Shown here piece after piece: positions 34,130 through 46,961 of a stretch of DNA of 64,000 nucleotides. Numbering within the stretch: the first letter of the stretch is position 1; every line of letters begins with the position of its first letter. The stretch comes from Dillenia suffruticosa (taxonomy: Eukaryota > Streptophyta > Magnoliopsida > Dilleniales > Dilleniaceae): contig JAVTVX010000031.1 of NCBI GenBank assembly GCA_033439265.1, positions 12,685,001 to 12,749,000 of the forward strand. The letters are read 5' to 3'. A model generated the notes under the pieces. It did no database searches and was not told where the DNA came from. It saw nothing but the letters and a program-made list of their open reading frames with translations. The position numbers were made by a program, and so were the translations under genes.

Positions 34130-37067
34130 ACATAGTGGATTGATTCTAGTTGTACTATCCATATTATGAATGTATTGCAGTGCTTACAAAACCTAAGGAA
34201 ACCAGTGAATCGTGAACAACTCATTTATTTGAGCAACAAGATAAGTTCATGGGTTAAGAGTATTGGTGATTGCAAGGTCATTCTGGCCAGCAAGCATGTC
34301 TTGAAATTGAAGAGAGTGTTTTATATACATAAATTTTCTAGAAAATTAATTTTTGTTTCAAAATTTGTACAATTCGATCACTTTTTCCAATTTAGTAATA
34401 AAATGAGATTATTATTTTGTTCAAATGTCGTTGGTTATGATCCATTATTGGATAGATTGTATAGTATTACTTTACAAAACAATACTTATATGAATGTAAC
34501 ACATACAGGGGTTAAAAGAAATGTCATTGAGAAACTCTTCAATGTTGAAATGCTATAGATTATGACACATCTCCATAAACAGAATAGAAACGTTGGTAAA
34601 GTATAGGGTACTTGATACCCTGGATTTTGGCAACTTAAGACTTGTATAGATTGCATTAATGGAAAGTAGATTCATAAGACTCAAAAAGGTGTCAGGAAGA
34701 GTTTAGAATTGTTTGAGATCATAGATACAAACATTTGCATTTCATGTATAGACTCGTATAGTTATAGTTATTTCATCTCATTTATAAATGACTACTCACG
34801 ATATATGTATATACATATCTTTTGCCATAAGAATAAGATATTGGATGCCTTTAAAATTTTTAAAATGGAAGTAAAGAAACAATGTAGTAAGCAAATAAAA
34901 ATCGTAAAGTCAAATAGAAGTAGGAAATACTATGAAAAGTATATAAATGATGGACAAACACCACGTCCATTTACAAAATTCTTTTAGGAAAATGAGATTG
35001 TTATCCAATACACCATAGTTGGTTCAGCTTATCAGAATAGGGTAGCTGAAAGAAAGAATAGGATCTTGCTTGATATGGTTAGGGACATGATGGCTAGCAC
35101 CAAATATCTAAGTTCTTATGGACTAAAACTCTCAAAACGACAATGTATATCCTAAACAAAGTTCTAACTAAGATTGTAGCTAAAACACCATTTGAGTTAT
35201 TTAAAGGTTGAAAACCTAATTTAAGACATGTGCGCATTTGGAACTATCCTATAGAGATAAGTATTTACAATCCATGAGAAAAAAAAAATAGACCCAAAAA
35301 CCGTGGGTGGATACTTTGTGGGTTATGCTAATAAATCTAAGGGATAACGATTTTATTATCCATTCTAACATACTAGATTTGTGAAATCCAAAAATACTAG
35401 ATTTCTAGAAAATAACTTGACCAGTGTGAGAGATTACTTTTAGAACTTAACTCCTAAAAGGGACCCATCAAATTTAAATACCAAATTATTAGTTGTCATC
35501 CAAAATGACTCGCAAGTGTCTATGGACATAAATCAATATATGAATGACAATTAAGAAATTCCACAAACAGGTAACCAAAATCAAGTTGGTCAACCTTCTC
35601 CTACGAAAAATGTTGAACCAACATTAAAGAGATCTATTCAAGAAAGAAAGACAACTATACATGATGACTATATGGTATAAATTCAGGAGTCTGAGTATAA
35701 TGTCAAAACCATAGAGGAGTCAGTAATGTTTTCACAAGTTATGAGCTCTAAAGACTCAAACTTACAGTTAAATGCTATGAAATATAAGATGGACTCCATG
35801 AAGAGCAATGGAGGCTAGGACCTTGTAGAGTTGCCTGATGAGGTAAAACCCATTGGATTAAATGGGTCTTCAAGATGAAGACTAACTTATTAGACAACAT
35901 CGAGAAATATAAGAACAAACTTGTTGTTAAAGAGTTCATCCAAAGGGATGGAATTGACTACACGAAGATATTTTTTTCAATGTCTATAAAATATTCTCTC
36001 CGCATCATTCTGGCATTTGTTATGCATTTCGATCTAGAGTTACAATAAATGGATATAAAAACGACTTTCCTTAAGAGTAAACTAGATCAAGAGGCTTATA
36101 TGTGTTAAGTCCAAGGATTCTCCTCCAGTGATAGTGAGCATTTGGTGCGTAAAATCAATAAATCCATATATAAGCTGAAACAAACTTCCAGCCAGTGGTA
36201 ATTGAAATTTCACAATGTATTCATTTCATTCGGTTTTGAAAAAAATACTGTAGAACAATGCATATACCTCAAGGTCAGTAGGAGTAGATTTTGCTTTCTG
36301 TCCTGTATGTGAATGACATACTAAATGCCACAAATGAAAAGGAGATGTTATATGAGGTGAAATAGTTCCTCTCTAAGAACTTTGAGATTAAGGATTTAGG
36401 TGATATATATTATGTTATATATATAAAAATATATTGAGATAGATCTCATAAAATTCTAAAACTATTTCAAGAAATTTACATCAACAAAGTGTTTAAGAGA
36501 TACAGAATAGAGAATTATTCACCAAATATAGTTCCAATTGTCAGAGGTGATAGGTTTAATTTGGACCAATACCCTAAAACAGATTTAAAAAGAGACCAGA
36601 TGGCTAACATCACATATGTTTCCATTATTGGAAGCCTCATGTATGCACAAGTCTGTAGAAGATCTGATATAGTACATACTATAGGGATGCTTGGTAGATA
36701 TCAAAGTAATTTATGTTTAGAACATTGCAAAGAATGTGTTGAGATATATACAAGACATCAAAAAATACATGCTTATAGAAAAACAAACAGTCTGGAAGTA
36801 GTCAGGTACTTGGATTCGGCCTTTGCCAACTGTGTTGATTCCCGAAATCAATATCGAGTAACATCTTGATGATGGCCGATGGAACTGTATTATAAAGGAG
36901 TGTTAAATAGATATTGACTATGACCTCTACTATGAAAAATGAGTTCGTAGTTTGTTTTGAGGTTATGTCACAAGTAGTGTAGGTCAAGAGTTTTTGGGAT
37001 TTAGGGTTTTAGATTTTGTACCTAGGCCATTAAGTATATTTTGTAATAATTCAATTGCTATATTTTG
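34130..37067 (+). pseudogene. pol of third copia element, 5' part
   Basis: In order: protease remnant (WIDSSCTIHIMN near 34137); GAG-pre-integrase with CIDCINGK near 34650; integrase (FISFINDYSRYMYIHIF near 34765, YQNRVAERKNRILLDMV near 35030-35080); RT from about 35810, heavily broken; and the RT/RNase H connection ORF at 36489-36869 (YVSIIGSLMYAQVCRRSDI). RNase H text continues (SRVFGI-type region near 36990) to NSIAIF at 37050 and is interrupted at 37068 by the solo LTR; a short tail resumes at 39807. Integrase keeps the ERKNR glutamate motif. Confidence 0.8.
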
Positions 37068-39806
37068 TCTCACACCTCGACTCATAGATCCTACCACGTG
37101 ACAACCGCCGCTATCCTAAAACACGTGTGAGCTCCATCCTACACTCCAAGATACCGCAAGACATTTGAAATTCTCAACAAACCATAGGCCAACCTAGCCA
37201 CTCAAATCTTATTTAACTCATAGAAAGCAATTTTCAAGTGAATTTCTTAAAGGAGGAACGAAAGTCCTCAATATAGAATAATACAAATTCCAATCAAATC
37301 AAAATACAAGTTTAGATAGGTTTTCAAGTAAGTGTATACAAAAAATGCCCTCATAGAGTCCATCAATCGATACCTCAAAAATCAGAACAGATTCTATACC
37401 AACAAGAAGCCCGTGAAAGTGGTCTTCCCAAAATCCAATACTAGACAATCACGTCTTAGTTAGGTTTTTTCTATATAAGTGAAGAAGGAATGACTATATA
37501 TAATACTCAATATAATACTCAGTGAGTGCATTACATGTTATGATACTGAATGAAGAATGATTATGGACATGTCAAATCATTATTTCAAAATCCTATCATC
37601 TTGTCTATAGAAATCCAAAATTCATTCTCAAAATCAAGTTTCCAAACAAAATTCAATAAATTATAATAAACAACTCACACACATCCAGTCATATCCATAT
37701 GTTTCCAAAATCATGGGGTTACCAAATCAAAGTTCTCAACAATGGTCTACCATGACCAAGGGTAGAAATGCCAAGGGTTTTCATATTTTTCCATCTTACA
37801 AATAGCCTCAATTTTGGCGTTGGCTCGAACCTCCCCTGGGGTGCTACCAAGTTAGTCCGAAGGGATGACTTCGGAGGTACCTTTCGAGCACAACTATCTC
37901 CTTAGTTATATAAACCCCCAACCACGTCGTCCCGTCAGTCCCACACCATGGAAGGGAATGACGATAGTTATTAGATTATGTATACAGCACCATTGCTCAA
38001 ACATTATAACATATATCAGAATGTACAAATATTGTTCCAACATTTTTTAATCTTGAGTTCAATTTCAACATGTTCAACATAGATCAATGGAAATGGCACA
38101 TTATTTTCCATTTAACATAAGAATGTATATTTCATTTCAAACTCCCTTTCTGGACACTCCACAATCATAAATCTATTTGAGAATCAATTTTAAAAACATT
38201 TGCAAAATCAAGCAAAATATTTTCTCATTCAAAATTATAATGATGAATCCACTCACATTTTGAAAGAGTAAACACTCCCAATTTCAATCCACAATGAAAC
38301 CCAACTCCTACTTGAGTTCCAAATGCCTTAAACCTAAGGCAACAAATGCTAATTTAAACATTCAATCACTTGTAAGATTAGTGTTAATCGGTTTTCCCCA
38401 ATACATCACAACCCAAATTTTTAAAGTCCATAAGTCTATGTTCTAATTCAATCAATCACATAACATTTGCACCTATATGCCATTACCATTCGTAAATCTC
38501 CCAAATTTCAACAATTGTAACCTTAAGTCTAAATTCCCAATTTCACATTTTACAAATCTCGACCTAAATCTTGAAAACAAGTAATGTTAACTCAAATCCA
38601 AAATAAGAGAGAAGCATTACCTCTATTTGTATCGTCAATTTCATCCTCAAGTTGAAATACCATCAAACCCTAGGTTTTCTCTCACTAGAAAACCTAGTTC
38701 TCTCTCTAAGTTGATCTTCTAAGTGTTTGTTTGAGAGATTGGAAGCTCCAATCTAGATTTGAGGAGAGCTTCGATGGATTCCAAGAGAGAAAGAGAGAGG
38801 GAGGGAGTGAGTGTGTGAGTGTGTGAGTGAGAGAGATGAACAAGAGGTAAAATGAGAGAGCGAGAGTGTTCGTGCGATGGGAGAGGATGAGAAATAAGAT
38901 TAAGGCTTTGTTCAAGCCCATTTATAGTGATAAATCAATTACCATCTTGCCCTTCATAACTCAAGAGTGTTGATTGAGTTGGTTGTTCTCTTCGGTCTTT
39001 TCGCACCCTCAAAGCAGTACAATTCGCCCAGACAAGTTGATCTACATTGCAACAAGTCAACCTAGAATGCAAAAATTTAAATCTCAAGTCGACTTGCATA
39101 ATAAATAAGTTGACCTAAAATTCAAAAATCTAAGTCTCAAGTCAACTTGAGTACTGGAAAAGTCAAGCTGAAGAAAACAGGTCTCAAAAATCCAATACAA
39201 AAACTAAGCAAGTTGACTGACCATAGGACAAGTCAACCTAACTTCATAATAACACATGTAGTAAGTCGACCCAGAATTAGAACAAGTCGACTTGTGAAAT
39301 CTAAGTCTCATAAATCTAGTCTACAAACTACCTAGGTTGATTTACTTGCTGCACAAGTTGACCCGTCAATACCAAGGCTGAGAATCCTAGTCTGTGGACT
39401 AACCGAGTTCGCTTACCAATTGCACAAGTCAACTTGAACATTGGCATAAAGACCATAAGTTAGCCTAAACACTACACAAGTTGGCTTGTCCCACACATTC
39501 CATCAGCACAAGTCAAGCTAACAACGACACAAGTTGGCTTGTCCCTTACATTTCATAAACACAAGTCAACCTAATAACAACACAATTTGGCTTGTCCCAT
39601 ACATTTCATATGCATATTTCGATCCAACAAGAAAATGAGTTGACCAGATAAGCCTAAGTCTTAGAAAAATCAAATTAGCCAATATAATTCTAAAGAAAAT
39701 TCATAAATGTTCTTCCAATACATCAAACCTAATACAATCTCAACTCTTTTCAGAATATCATTACTGAACAAATTGAAAATTTAAATACTGAATTTTCAAT
39801 GTTACA
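37068..39806 (-). mobile_element. chromovirus-type solo LTR nested in copia RNase H
   Basis: This 2.7-kb sequence is related to the chromovirus LTRs at 13877 and 19950 (AAAATCATGGGGTTACC, AATGACGATAG, then a GAGAGAGGGAGGGAG block) and ends ATGTTACA on +. TTTTG occurs on both sides (37063-37067 and 39807-39811), a perfect 5-bp duplication, if the LTR start is TCTCACACC; a start at 37066 (TGTCTCAC) would be more canonical but gives no matching duplication. On the minus strand a TATAAA box lies near 38918. The right 600 bp (U3 side) is an array of CAAGTCGACTTG-like words. No internal coding sequence is present, as expected for LTR-LTR recombination. Confidence 0.78.
39000..39640 (-). repeat. GTCGAC-type motif array in solo LTR U3
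   Basis: CAAGTCGACTTG, AAGTTGACCT, AAGTCAACCT and CAAGTTGGCTTG recur roughly every 25-45 bp. The word is a near-palindrome and resembles the array in the unrelated copia LTRs at 1700-2790 and 11195-12320. Confidence 0.75.
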
Positions 39807-40178
39807 TTTTGACTAATAATAATAAAAGTAGTAGTCGAAATATTAACCAAAGGCATGCCACTAGTAGATTCAGAAATCATGCTATAAATATGAGTTTATT
39901 GATTTATTGAAATGAAACTCAGAGTTGAATTTTCTCAATAAAGTTATACGTACATTTTTTGTTTTGCAATAAATTCATCAAATTTGGAATTTAAATAATT
40001 GTAAGGTTTATTCATAAAATAAATGTTACCAGAAGATTAAAAAACAAAATATATTGTGATACACAGAAAATAATACTCACTTTTAAAGGACTTATAATCA
40101 TGACTCGTATACTCCATTTTCATTAAAGAACTGACCCGATTTTGATTTCAAATTGGTTTGTTAGGCCAAGTGGGAAAA

Positions 40179-40671
40179 TGTAAGGAATATTATATAAATA
40201 TTCAAATTTTATGAGTTATTGCATTCAAACTAAGTTAACGGGAAAAATATAATTGATAAAAATTAAATACGATAAAAAATAAAAATAAAAAAATTGGAAT
40301 TGGGTTACATTTGACCAGATTTTGGTGAACCATTCAAATCTCAACATAATTAATCATTGTTTTTATGTTTTGAATGTTTAATTATCTTCCCATAATGTAT
40401 AGTAATAATTTAATGTGACAATTATAGGGTTTTAATGGTTTTTTTTTATGATTGAGATCCTATATAAACCCCCTCCTAATGTATTGGGTCCCTAAATCTA
40501 AATTTCTTAGTTTCATAACATCTATTAAGTAAAATTGAGAATTTAGAAGATTTGTATATATCCTAAAGAATATTTTAGAGTTTTTACAGTCATCGGAAGT
40601 GAAGAAGAAAAGTATGGCAAGCGCAATTGTTACATTAGAAGTATGCATTAGGACTTTCATACATTTTAACA
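40179..40671 (+). repeat. 3' LTR of third copia element
   Basis: It begins TGTAAGGAATATT after the purine tract and ends TTTTAACA. The final CA also serves as the first two bases of CACTACAACGG, the start of the CACTA-type region. Confidence 0.88.
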
Positions 40672-40889
40672 CTACAACGGAAATGACTTATGGAGATAGA
40701 CAAAAACTGTGAAGAAAAGGTGATAAATCCGTCGATAAAATCTTCTCAAACGGATAAAGGTTCAGTTGGCTAAAAAGGGGTCAGGATAGAACTATCCCGA
40801 CACTTGTGATGACCGTTGGAGTATGTTCAACATCCGGATAGTTAGAAAAATGCCGCTAAAAATCAACGTTATATCATCGGTTCTAAAGG

Positions 40890-41730
40890 GGTAGTAAGAG
40901 TTACTACATTTATCATCGGTTGTAAATGGATAGTAAGAGTTATTACATTTATCATCACTTTTGTAAAGCATAGTAAGAGTTACTACATTTATCGTCACTT
41001 TTGTAAATAGGTTAATAAGAGTTACTACATTTATCATCGGTTGTAAAGCGTTAGTAAAAATTACAATTTTTATCGTTACTTTGTAAAGAGTTAGTAAAAG
41101 TTACTACTTTTTTCATCAGTTTAAGTGTTAGTAAAAGTTTTTACTATTATCATCACTCAATAACTCAATATAACCGTTAAAATTGGTATAACTATTTATT
41201 ATCGCCAACGAAATAATAGTATGTTAGGAAATGTTATAACTTTTATTATCGATAAATACAAATGTTAGTAAATATTATTACAATACCGTCAGATCTTAGG
41301 ACATAGGAAATGTGAATTCTTTATTCATATGTTTACTGTTGGATTAGTAAATATTACTATCTTTATTGTCGTTTACAGAATTATTAGGTTAGTAAATATT
41401 ATTATTTTTATTGTCGCTTGTTGGGTTAATAAATATTACTACTTTTATTATTATTGTCGCTTACAGAATCATTGGTCAGTAAATGTTACTAGTTTATTAT
41501 CGCTTACAGAATTATAGGTCAGTAAATGTTACTACGTTTGATATCGGTTACAGAAATAATTTGTTAGTAAATGTTACTATATTTATTGTCGTTGGATAGT
41601 AAATATTACTACTTTTTACAGAATTATTGTTGGTGAATAAATTTTACTAACTAAGCATATGTTGTTTGTTACTTAATATTGGTAACCAAATATTACTACT
41701 CTTTTGGGTCGGTTATCACAAGATTAGTGA
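40890..41730. repeat. left subterminal motif array
   Basis: More than fifteen copies of GTTACTACATTTATCATCGG (40900-41130) and then AGTAAATATTACTA / AGTAAATGTTACTA with TTATTGTCGCTTACAGAAT spacers (41340-41700) occur at about 40-60 bp spacing. No ORF was found. Confidence 0.8.
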
Positions 41731-42229
41731 ATGTTAGGATATGTCAATACAAATAATATAAAGAGTTAGGAAAAAATATAAATACCGTATCTTAGGAAAT
41801 GAAATACCTTTTATATCATTATAAAATATACATGATAATGTTACATATATAGAAAGAAAAAGATGATAATGTTACAGACACATTACAAGAGAAAGAAAAA
41901 GATTGTAACTTCCGGTCAATACATATTTTCATATCTTCTAAAATGAAATGTTCATGCCAAAAATGTTGACTTAGAGCACCCAAAATATTCTAGCGTCCGT
42001 GGCATCCGGTTCCAGGATCAGCGTGATGTGTGGTATCATTCTATAGTAATAAAATTAATATAATTATAAGGTATATTATAAAAACTTGTACATTTAAATA
42101 TTACCTTTCGGGATGGACTGAAGAGGTGGTGATGATGATGATGATGGTTGGTTTCGATGTACACTCATAGTTATATGTTCATCCCATATTTTTCGTTGAA
42201 AATTTTTTGTTGAAATTATTTGATGGAAT

Positions 42230-42990
42230 GACATTTTGTTTGAGTTAGAAATTTTGATAGATGTGAGAGATAAGAGTTTTTGAAGGAAATGAGAAGTTTT
42301 GATATTTGTAGTGAAAAGAAGGATTTGTAGTATATATATTTTGTTTAAACCCAAATAAATTTTGGTTTGTAGTATATATAATTTGTTTAGTGCGAAATAT
42401 ACCCACCATTTTGCCCCATTTTTTACATTTTAGTTTTTGAATTTTTTGCTATTTACCTCTTTTTTAGTTTGAGTAATTTTTTAAATTTTATGCTATTTAC
42501 CTCTCTTTTTAGTTTGAGCAATTAAGAGAAGTTTTGACTTTTACCTATATGACTCCATGAAATAGTAGTAAATATTACTACTATATTATTAGATCTCGGG
42601 CGAATGCCTGTGCGGCATAACTGACGATAGAGCCGCCCCGCAAAAAGCATACGGAAATGCCTGGATGGCACAACAGCTGGCTGAGCCGCCCGCACGCAAA
42701 TGCCATCGTGGCACAACCTGTAGCTCAACCGGACAACCGGGCAACATAATTTAAAATAATAATTGTATTATTTTAAATAACAAAACATATATATTATTAT
42801 ATGAAATCTTTAAATTATATTAGTAATTGTTATACAAAATAATACTAGGTGAATGCCTGTGCGGCACAACCGTCGGTAGAGTCGGCCAGGCAAAAGCACG
42901 CGGAAATGCCTAGACGGCACAACCGCTAGCTGAGCCGCCGCGCGCAAATGCCATCGCAGCACATCCTGAAGCTCAACCGGGCAGCGTAAT
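42230..42990. repeat. internal module with two GC-rich 140-bp copies
   Basis: 42598-42745 and 42848-42985 are direct copies (AATGCCTGTGCGGCA, GAGCCGCC, AAATGCCATCG, AGCTCAACCGG) separated by AT-rich DNA. The preceding AT-rich part (42230-42590, TTTTGTTTGAGTTAGAAATT) is duplicated at 45650-46050, where it is also followed by GC-rich repeats. Confidence 0.75.
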
Positions 42991-43559
42991 TTAAAATAAT
43001 AATTGTATTTGATATTAGTAATAGAACATGATTATTGAAATTAGTAACTAGTATTATTTAGTAATATTAATATTGATAAATAATTAAGTTGTTTGGAATA
43101 ATAATATTAAATTATAGTAATATAATATTAATCAAATAATTTTGATAATCATAATTATAATAAATTTATAAATGTATATTATGAAACAATATAATTTATA
43201 ATTTATAAATGTATATTATGAAATAATATAATTTATAATTATATTATATTGGGCAAACAACATATTTATACTTCACGCGTTTGTATTATATGCCATTCAT
43301 ATTCAAATATTTCAAGCGAAGCCACGAGAAATGTTGAAAATCTATACGCGCGTTTTTTTCCCTCCTTTACAAATTTATTGGGAGGCTTGAATTTTTAATG
43401 AGGTTTTTTAAATTTTTACCATATGGTTATAGTTTGGAATTAAATGGTTATAATGAATACTCTTGGAGTATTGTTTTATATGTGTTATTTTATTGTTACG
43501 TCTGTAAGTTTTAACATTACATATTTTCATTAGCATTATTTTCCCTATTTATATAAATT

Positions 43560-45000
43560 TAAGTTTTAAAAAATACTTGTTACTATATTTGTTACTATTT
43601 GTTACCATTTGTATGAAGAGAAAGTAGTAATTCTTACCATTTGTTATCACGCGACCTGCTTCTTCAATTGTTATCATTGTTCCGATATTCTATTATACAA
43701 AATTTATATAATTATTGTTTTACCACTTATTGCATTTATATTGGAGAAAGATCACTTGTTACCAGAATAAAAATCATTGTTACCAGAATTAAAATAATTG
43801 ATACTATTTGTACGAAGAAGAAGCAATAATTGTTACAACTTGTTACCACGCGACCCGCTTGTTAGCAATTGTTACCATTGCTACAATATTATATTATACA
43901 AAATTTATATAATTATTTTCTTACCACTTGTTATATTGAACCAAAATCACTTATTACCACTTATTATCATTGTCACCACAATAAAAATCATTGTTACCAA
44001 AATTAAAGTAATTGTTACCGTTTGTTACCATTTGTACGAAGAGAAAATAGTAATTGTTACTACTTGTTACCGCGAGACCTACTTGTTACCAATTGTTACA
44101 ATTGTTACGATATTCTATTATACAAAATTTATATCATGTCTTATCACTTGTTATATTGGACAAAGATCACTTGTTACCACTTATTATCATTGTTATCACA
44201 AAAAAAATCATTGTTACCAGAATTAAAATAATTGGTATCATTTGTTACCATTTATACGAAGAGAAAGTAGTAATTGTTACCATTTATTATCACGCGACCC
44301 GCTTATCATCAATTATTACCATTGTTACGATATTTTATTATACAAAATTTATATAATTATTGTCTTACCACTTGTTATAATGGAGCAATATCACTTGTTA
44401 CCATTTATTATCATTGTTAGTACAATAAAAATCATTGTTATTGGAATTAAACTAATTGTTACCATTTGTACGAAGAGAAAGTAATAATTGTTACCATTTG
44501 TTACAACGCGACCAGTTTATTACCAATTGTTACTATTGTTACGATTTTCTATTATACAAAATTTATATAATTATTGTCTTACTACTTATTATATTGGACC
44601 AATATCACTTGTTACCACTTATTATCATTGTTATCATAATAAAAATCATTGTTACCAGAATTAATGTCATTGTTACCATTTGTATGAAGAGGAAGTAGTA
44701 ATTCTTACTATTTATTACCATGTGACCCACTTGTTACCAATTGTTACCATTATTACAATATTATATTATACAATATTTATATAATTATTGTCTTACCACT
44801 TGTTATATTAGACCAACATCATTTGTTACCACAATAAAAATTATTGTTACCGCAATTAAAGTAATTATTACCATTTGTTATCATTTGTACGAAGAGAAAG
44901 TAGTAATTCTTACAACTTATTACCATTTATTCTTTGTTAGTTATCACTTATTACCGTGTGCATACAGAATAAAAGTTACCATTTTAATTTTTATTATACT
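43560..45000. repeat. tandem array, about 201-224 bp unit
   Basis: The block TACAAAATTTATATAATTAT recurs at about 43697, 43898, 44122, 44342, 44556 and 44770. Each unit carries many GTTACCA words plus TTTGTACGAAGAGAAAGTA and ACGCGACCCGCTTGT. The several overlapping ORFs read from this array encode only Ile/Val/Thr/Tyr-rich repeats and are not genes. Confidence 0.88.
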
Positions 45001-45243
45001 ATAATAAAAGTACACGTAGAGTTTATATTTGTTATTTATTATAGATCACTTTTTACCAAGAATATTGATAAAGAATAAAACTAAATCTTACCATTTGTTA
45101 GTATTTGTAGGAAGAGAAGGTTGTTATTATTACTATTTTTTATTACTTTTTACCATGCCACGTCACAATAAAGAAGAAAAATGAAAGTAGAGTGATTAAA
45201 AATAAAAAATATAGAAAATAAGAAGATAAATGTGTATAGAAAA

Positions 45244-45640
45244 TTACATTTCATACGTATATGCATTACATCCTACTCTATCAACACATTCATCATCATT
45301 CATTTCTGTTGATACATTTCCTTCATCTTCATGTACATTAATCCGAACCCACACTTGAGTTGAGGGGTTACTTTCTGAATTCATATGCTGATTGATTAAT
45401 GCATCATTCATGTCAAATTCATCTCTAACTTTCACATGTTTTACAACAAACCATCATTTATGTCTTTCGTCAGCTACATAAAATACCTTTCTTGCTTGGG
45501 ATGTCAAAACATAAGGATTGTCCAGCAAAACAACACCCGTATGATTGAGATAGGAGAAATTTACAAGTGTTAAACCAAATCAGTCCTTCTTACATCCCCG
45601 TTGTAGATCAACACAATCACACCGAAATAAAACAAAAGGG
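45244..45640 (-). pseudogene. CACTA TNP2-type transposase, C-terminal fragment (DUF4216-like)
   Basis: On the minus strand one frame reads FVLFRCDCVD, a GCKKD segment, FGLTLVNFSYLNHTG, NPYVLTSQARKVFYVADERH and then an acidic tail through EFDMNDALINQHMN. This matches the C-terminal domain (DUF4216) that follows the TNP2 transposase in En/Spm-type CACTA elements: F.C.W.D, G.k.D..G.t.V, Q A.qVFYV.D. Two in-frame stops are present (near 45580 and 45460), and the catalytic transposase domain is absent. Its presence identifies the surrounding 10.7 kb as CACTA-derived and shows that the ancestral coding direction was right to left. Confidence 0.75.
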
Positions 45641-46164
45641 AATGAGATTTTGTTTGAGTTAGAAATTTGATATAATTATATTATTTAAAATAATAATATT
45701 AATTATATTATCTGATGGGAATGAGATTTTGTTTGAGTTAGAAATTTTGAGAGGTCTAAGGGAGAAGAGTTTTTAAAAGGAATAAGAAGTTTAGATGTTT
45801 TCGAAAGAAAGAGAGTTTATAGTATATATATTTTGTTTACCATCAAACAAATTTTTCAAAACCCGTTATTTTTTTCCTCTTTTTCACACTTTTAGTTTTT
45901 GAAATTTTGATTATTATATACTTTTTACCATTTTTATTATTGTTTTTGTTTTACAATTAACAGAAGATTTTTACCTCTATTACTATATAATTACGTCAAG
46001 TACTAGTAAATATTACTATTATATTATAGTTAGTATATTTCTCATTTTATTATTATTACTACATTGTCATATAATTTTGATTAAATAATTTTATATTTAG
46101 ATAATTTGATATGATTATATTATTTAAAATAATAATATTAATTATTTCATCATGTGGGTTACGT

Positions 46165-46390
46165 GGGATTCACAGCACGGGCAATGCGCTTGCACGGTAC
46201 AGCCGCGAAGCCCCCGCGGCATAGCCGTGCATGCATGCTCTCTTGCTTGCACAGTACTACCGTGTGGGCCCCCACGGTATAGCCGCACAGGCATGGGCAT
46301 GCATCCTCTGTTGCTTGCGTGGTACTATCGTGTGGGCCCCTGCGGTATAGCCGCACAGGCATGAGCACGCATGCTCTCTTGCTTGAGTAG
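46165..46390 (+). repeat. 68-bp GC-rich tandem repeat, left block
   Basis: GCATGCTCTC-type starts occur at 46233, 46301 and 46369, spaced exactly 68 bp. Each unit contains GGTATAGCCGCACAGGCAT. The two ORFs across it on opposite strands are by-products of GC-rich repeats. Confidence 0.85.
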
Positions 46391-46399
46391 AAATATTTA

Positions 46400-46960
46400 T
46401 TATTACTAATTCTTATCATTTGTTATCATGCCACCCACTTGTTATCATTTGTTACCATGTTATATTATACAGATTTTATATAATTATTTAGTTACCACTT
46501 GTTACGTTGGACCAATCCATGTTACTATTTATTTTTTGTTAGCTATCACTGTAGATAAAGAATAAAAGTTACCATATTATTTATTATTAAACTATAATAA
46601 AAGTACACGTTGAGTTTATATTTGTTATTTGTTATACATCACTTGTTATTATATTTTACCATTGTTACCATGTTACGATATAAATAAAGAATAAAAGTAA
46701 TTCTTACCATTTGTTACCATTTGTAGGAAGAGAAAATAGTTGTTATTACTATTTTTTACCATTTGTTACCATACTACATCACAATACATAATACGAAGAA
46801 GAAGAATGAAAATAGAGTGATTAAAAATATAAAAATATATCCATTTCTTATCCATTGTAAAAATAAAACAGAGAAATAAATGAAATATGGGAAGAGTGAA
46901 ATAAATGAAATAATGAGAGAATGACAAAGAGAAAGATTAATTAATAGATAATATTTTTTT
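46400..46960. repeat. second GTTACCA-rich block
   Basis: This is a partial, degenerate copy of the 43.6-45.1 kb array (CCACTTGTTA, TTATACAGATTTTATATAATT, AAAGTACACGTTGAGTTTATA). No gene is present. From 46840 the sequence becomes AT-rich without repeats. Confidence 0.7.
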
Positions 46961-46961
46961 T

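Larger units (their letters stand above)
31169..40671 (+). mobile_element. third Ty1-copia element, defective, with nested solo LTR
   Basis: LTRs of 509 bp (31169-31677) and 493 bp (40179-40671) enclose a long leader, gag, and pol pieces on +. A 2.7-kb chromovirus-type solo LTR lies inside the RNase H region. The primer site is TGGTATCAGA at 31681-31690 and the polypurine tract AAGTGGGAAAA at 40168-40178. The left flank is TACAT; the right flank begins CTACA and belongs to a CACTA-type terminus, so no matching duplication is seen. Protein motifs (GVHEHIMRMQNIATHLK, YNAHKEKWYINELV) suggest a Bianca/Ale-type gag, tentatively. Confidence 0.85.

Noticed and set aside
43641..45004. Cluster of overlapping ORFs of 60-140 codons
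   Set aside because: They follow the 201-224-bp tandem array in several frames and encode repeated low-complexity sequence.
46152..46419. Two opposite-strand ORFs rich in Cys, Arg and Pro
   Set aside because: Both are produced by the 68-bp GC-rich tandem repeat.
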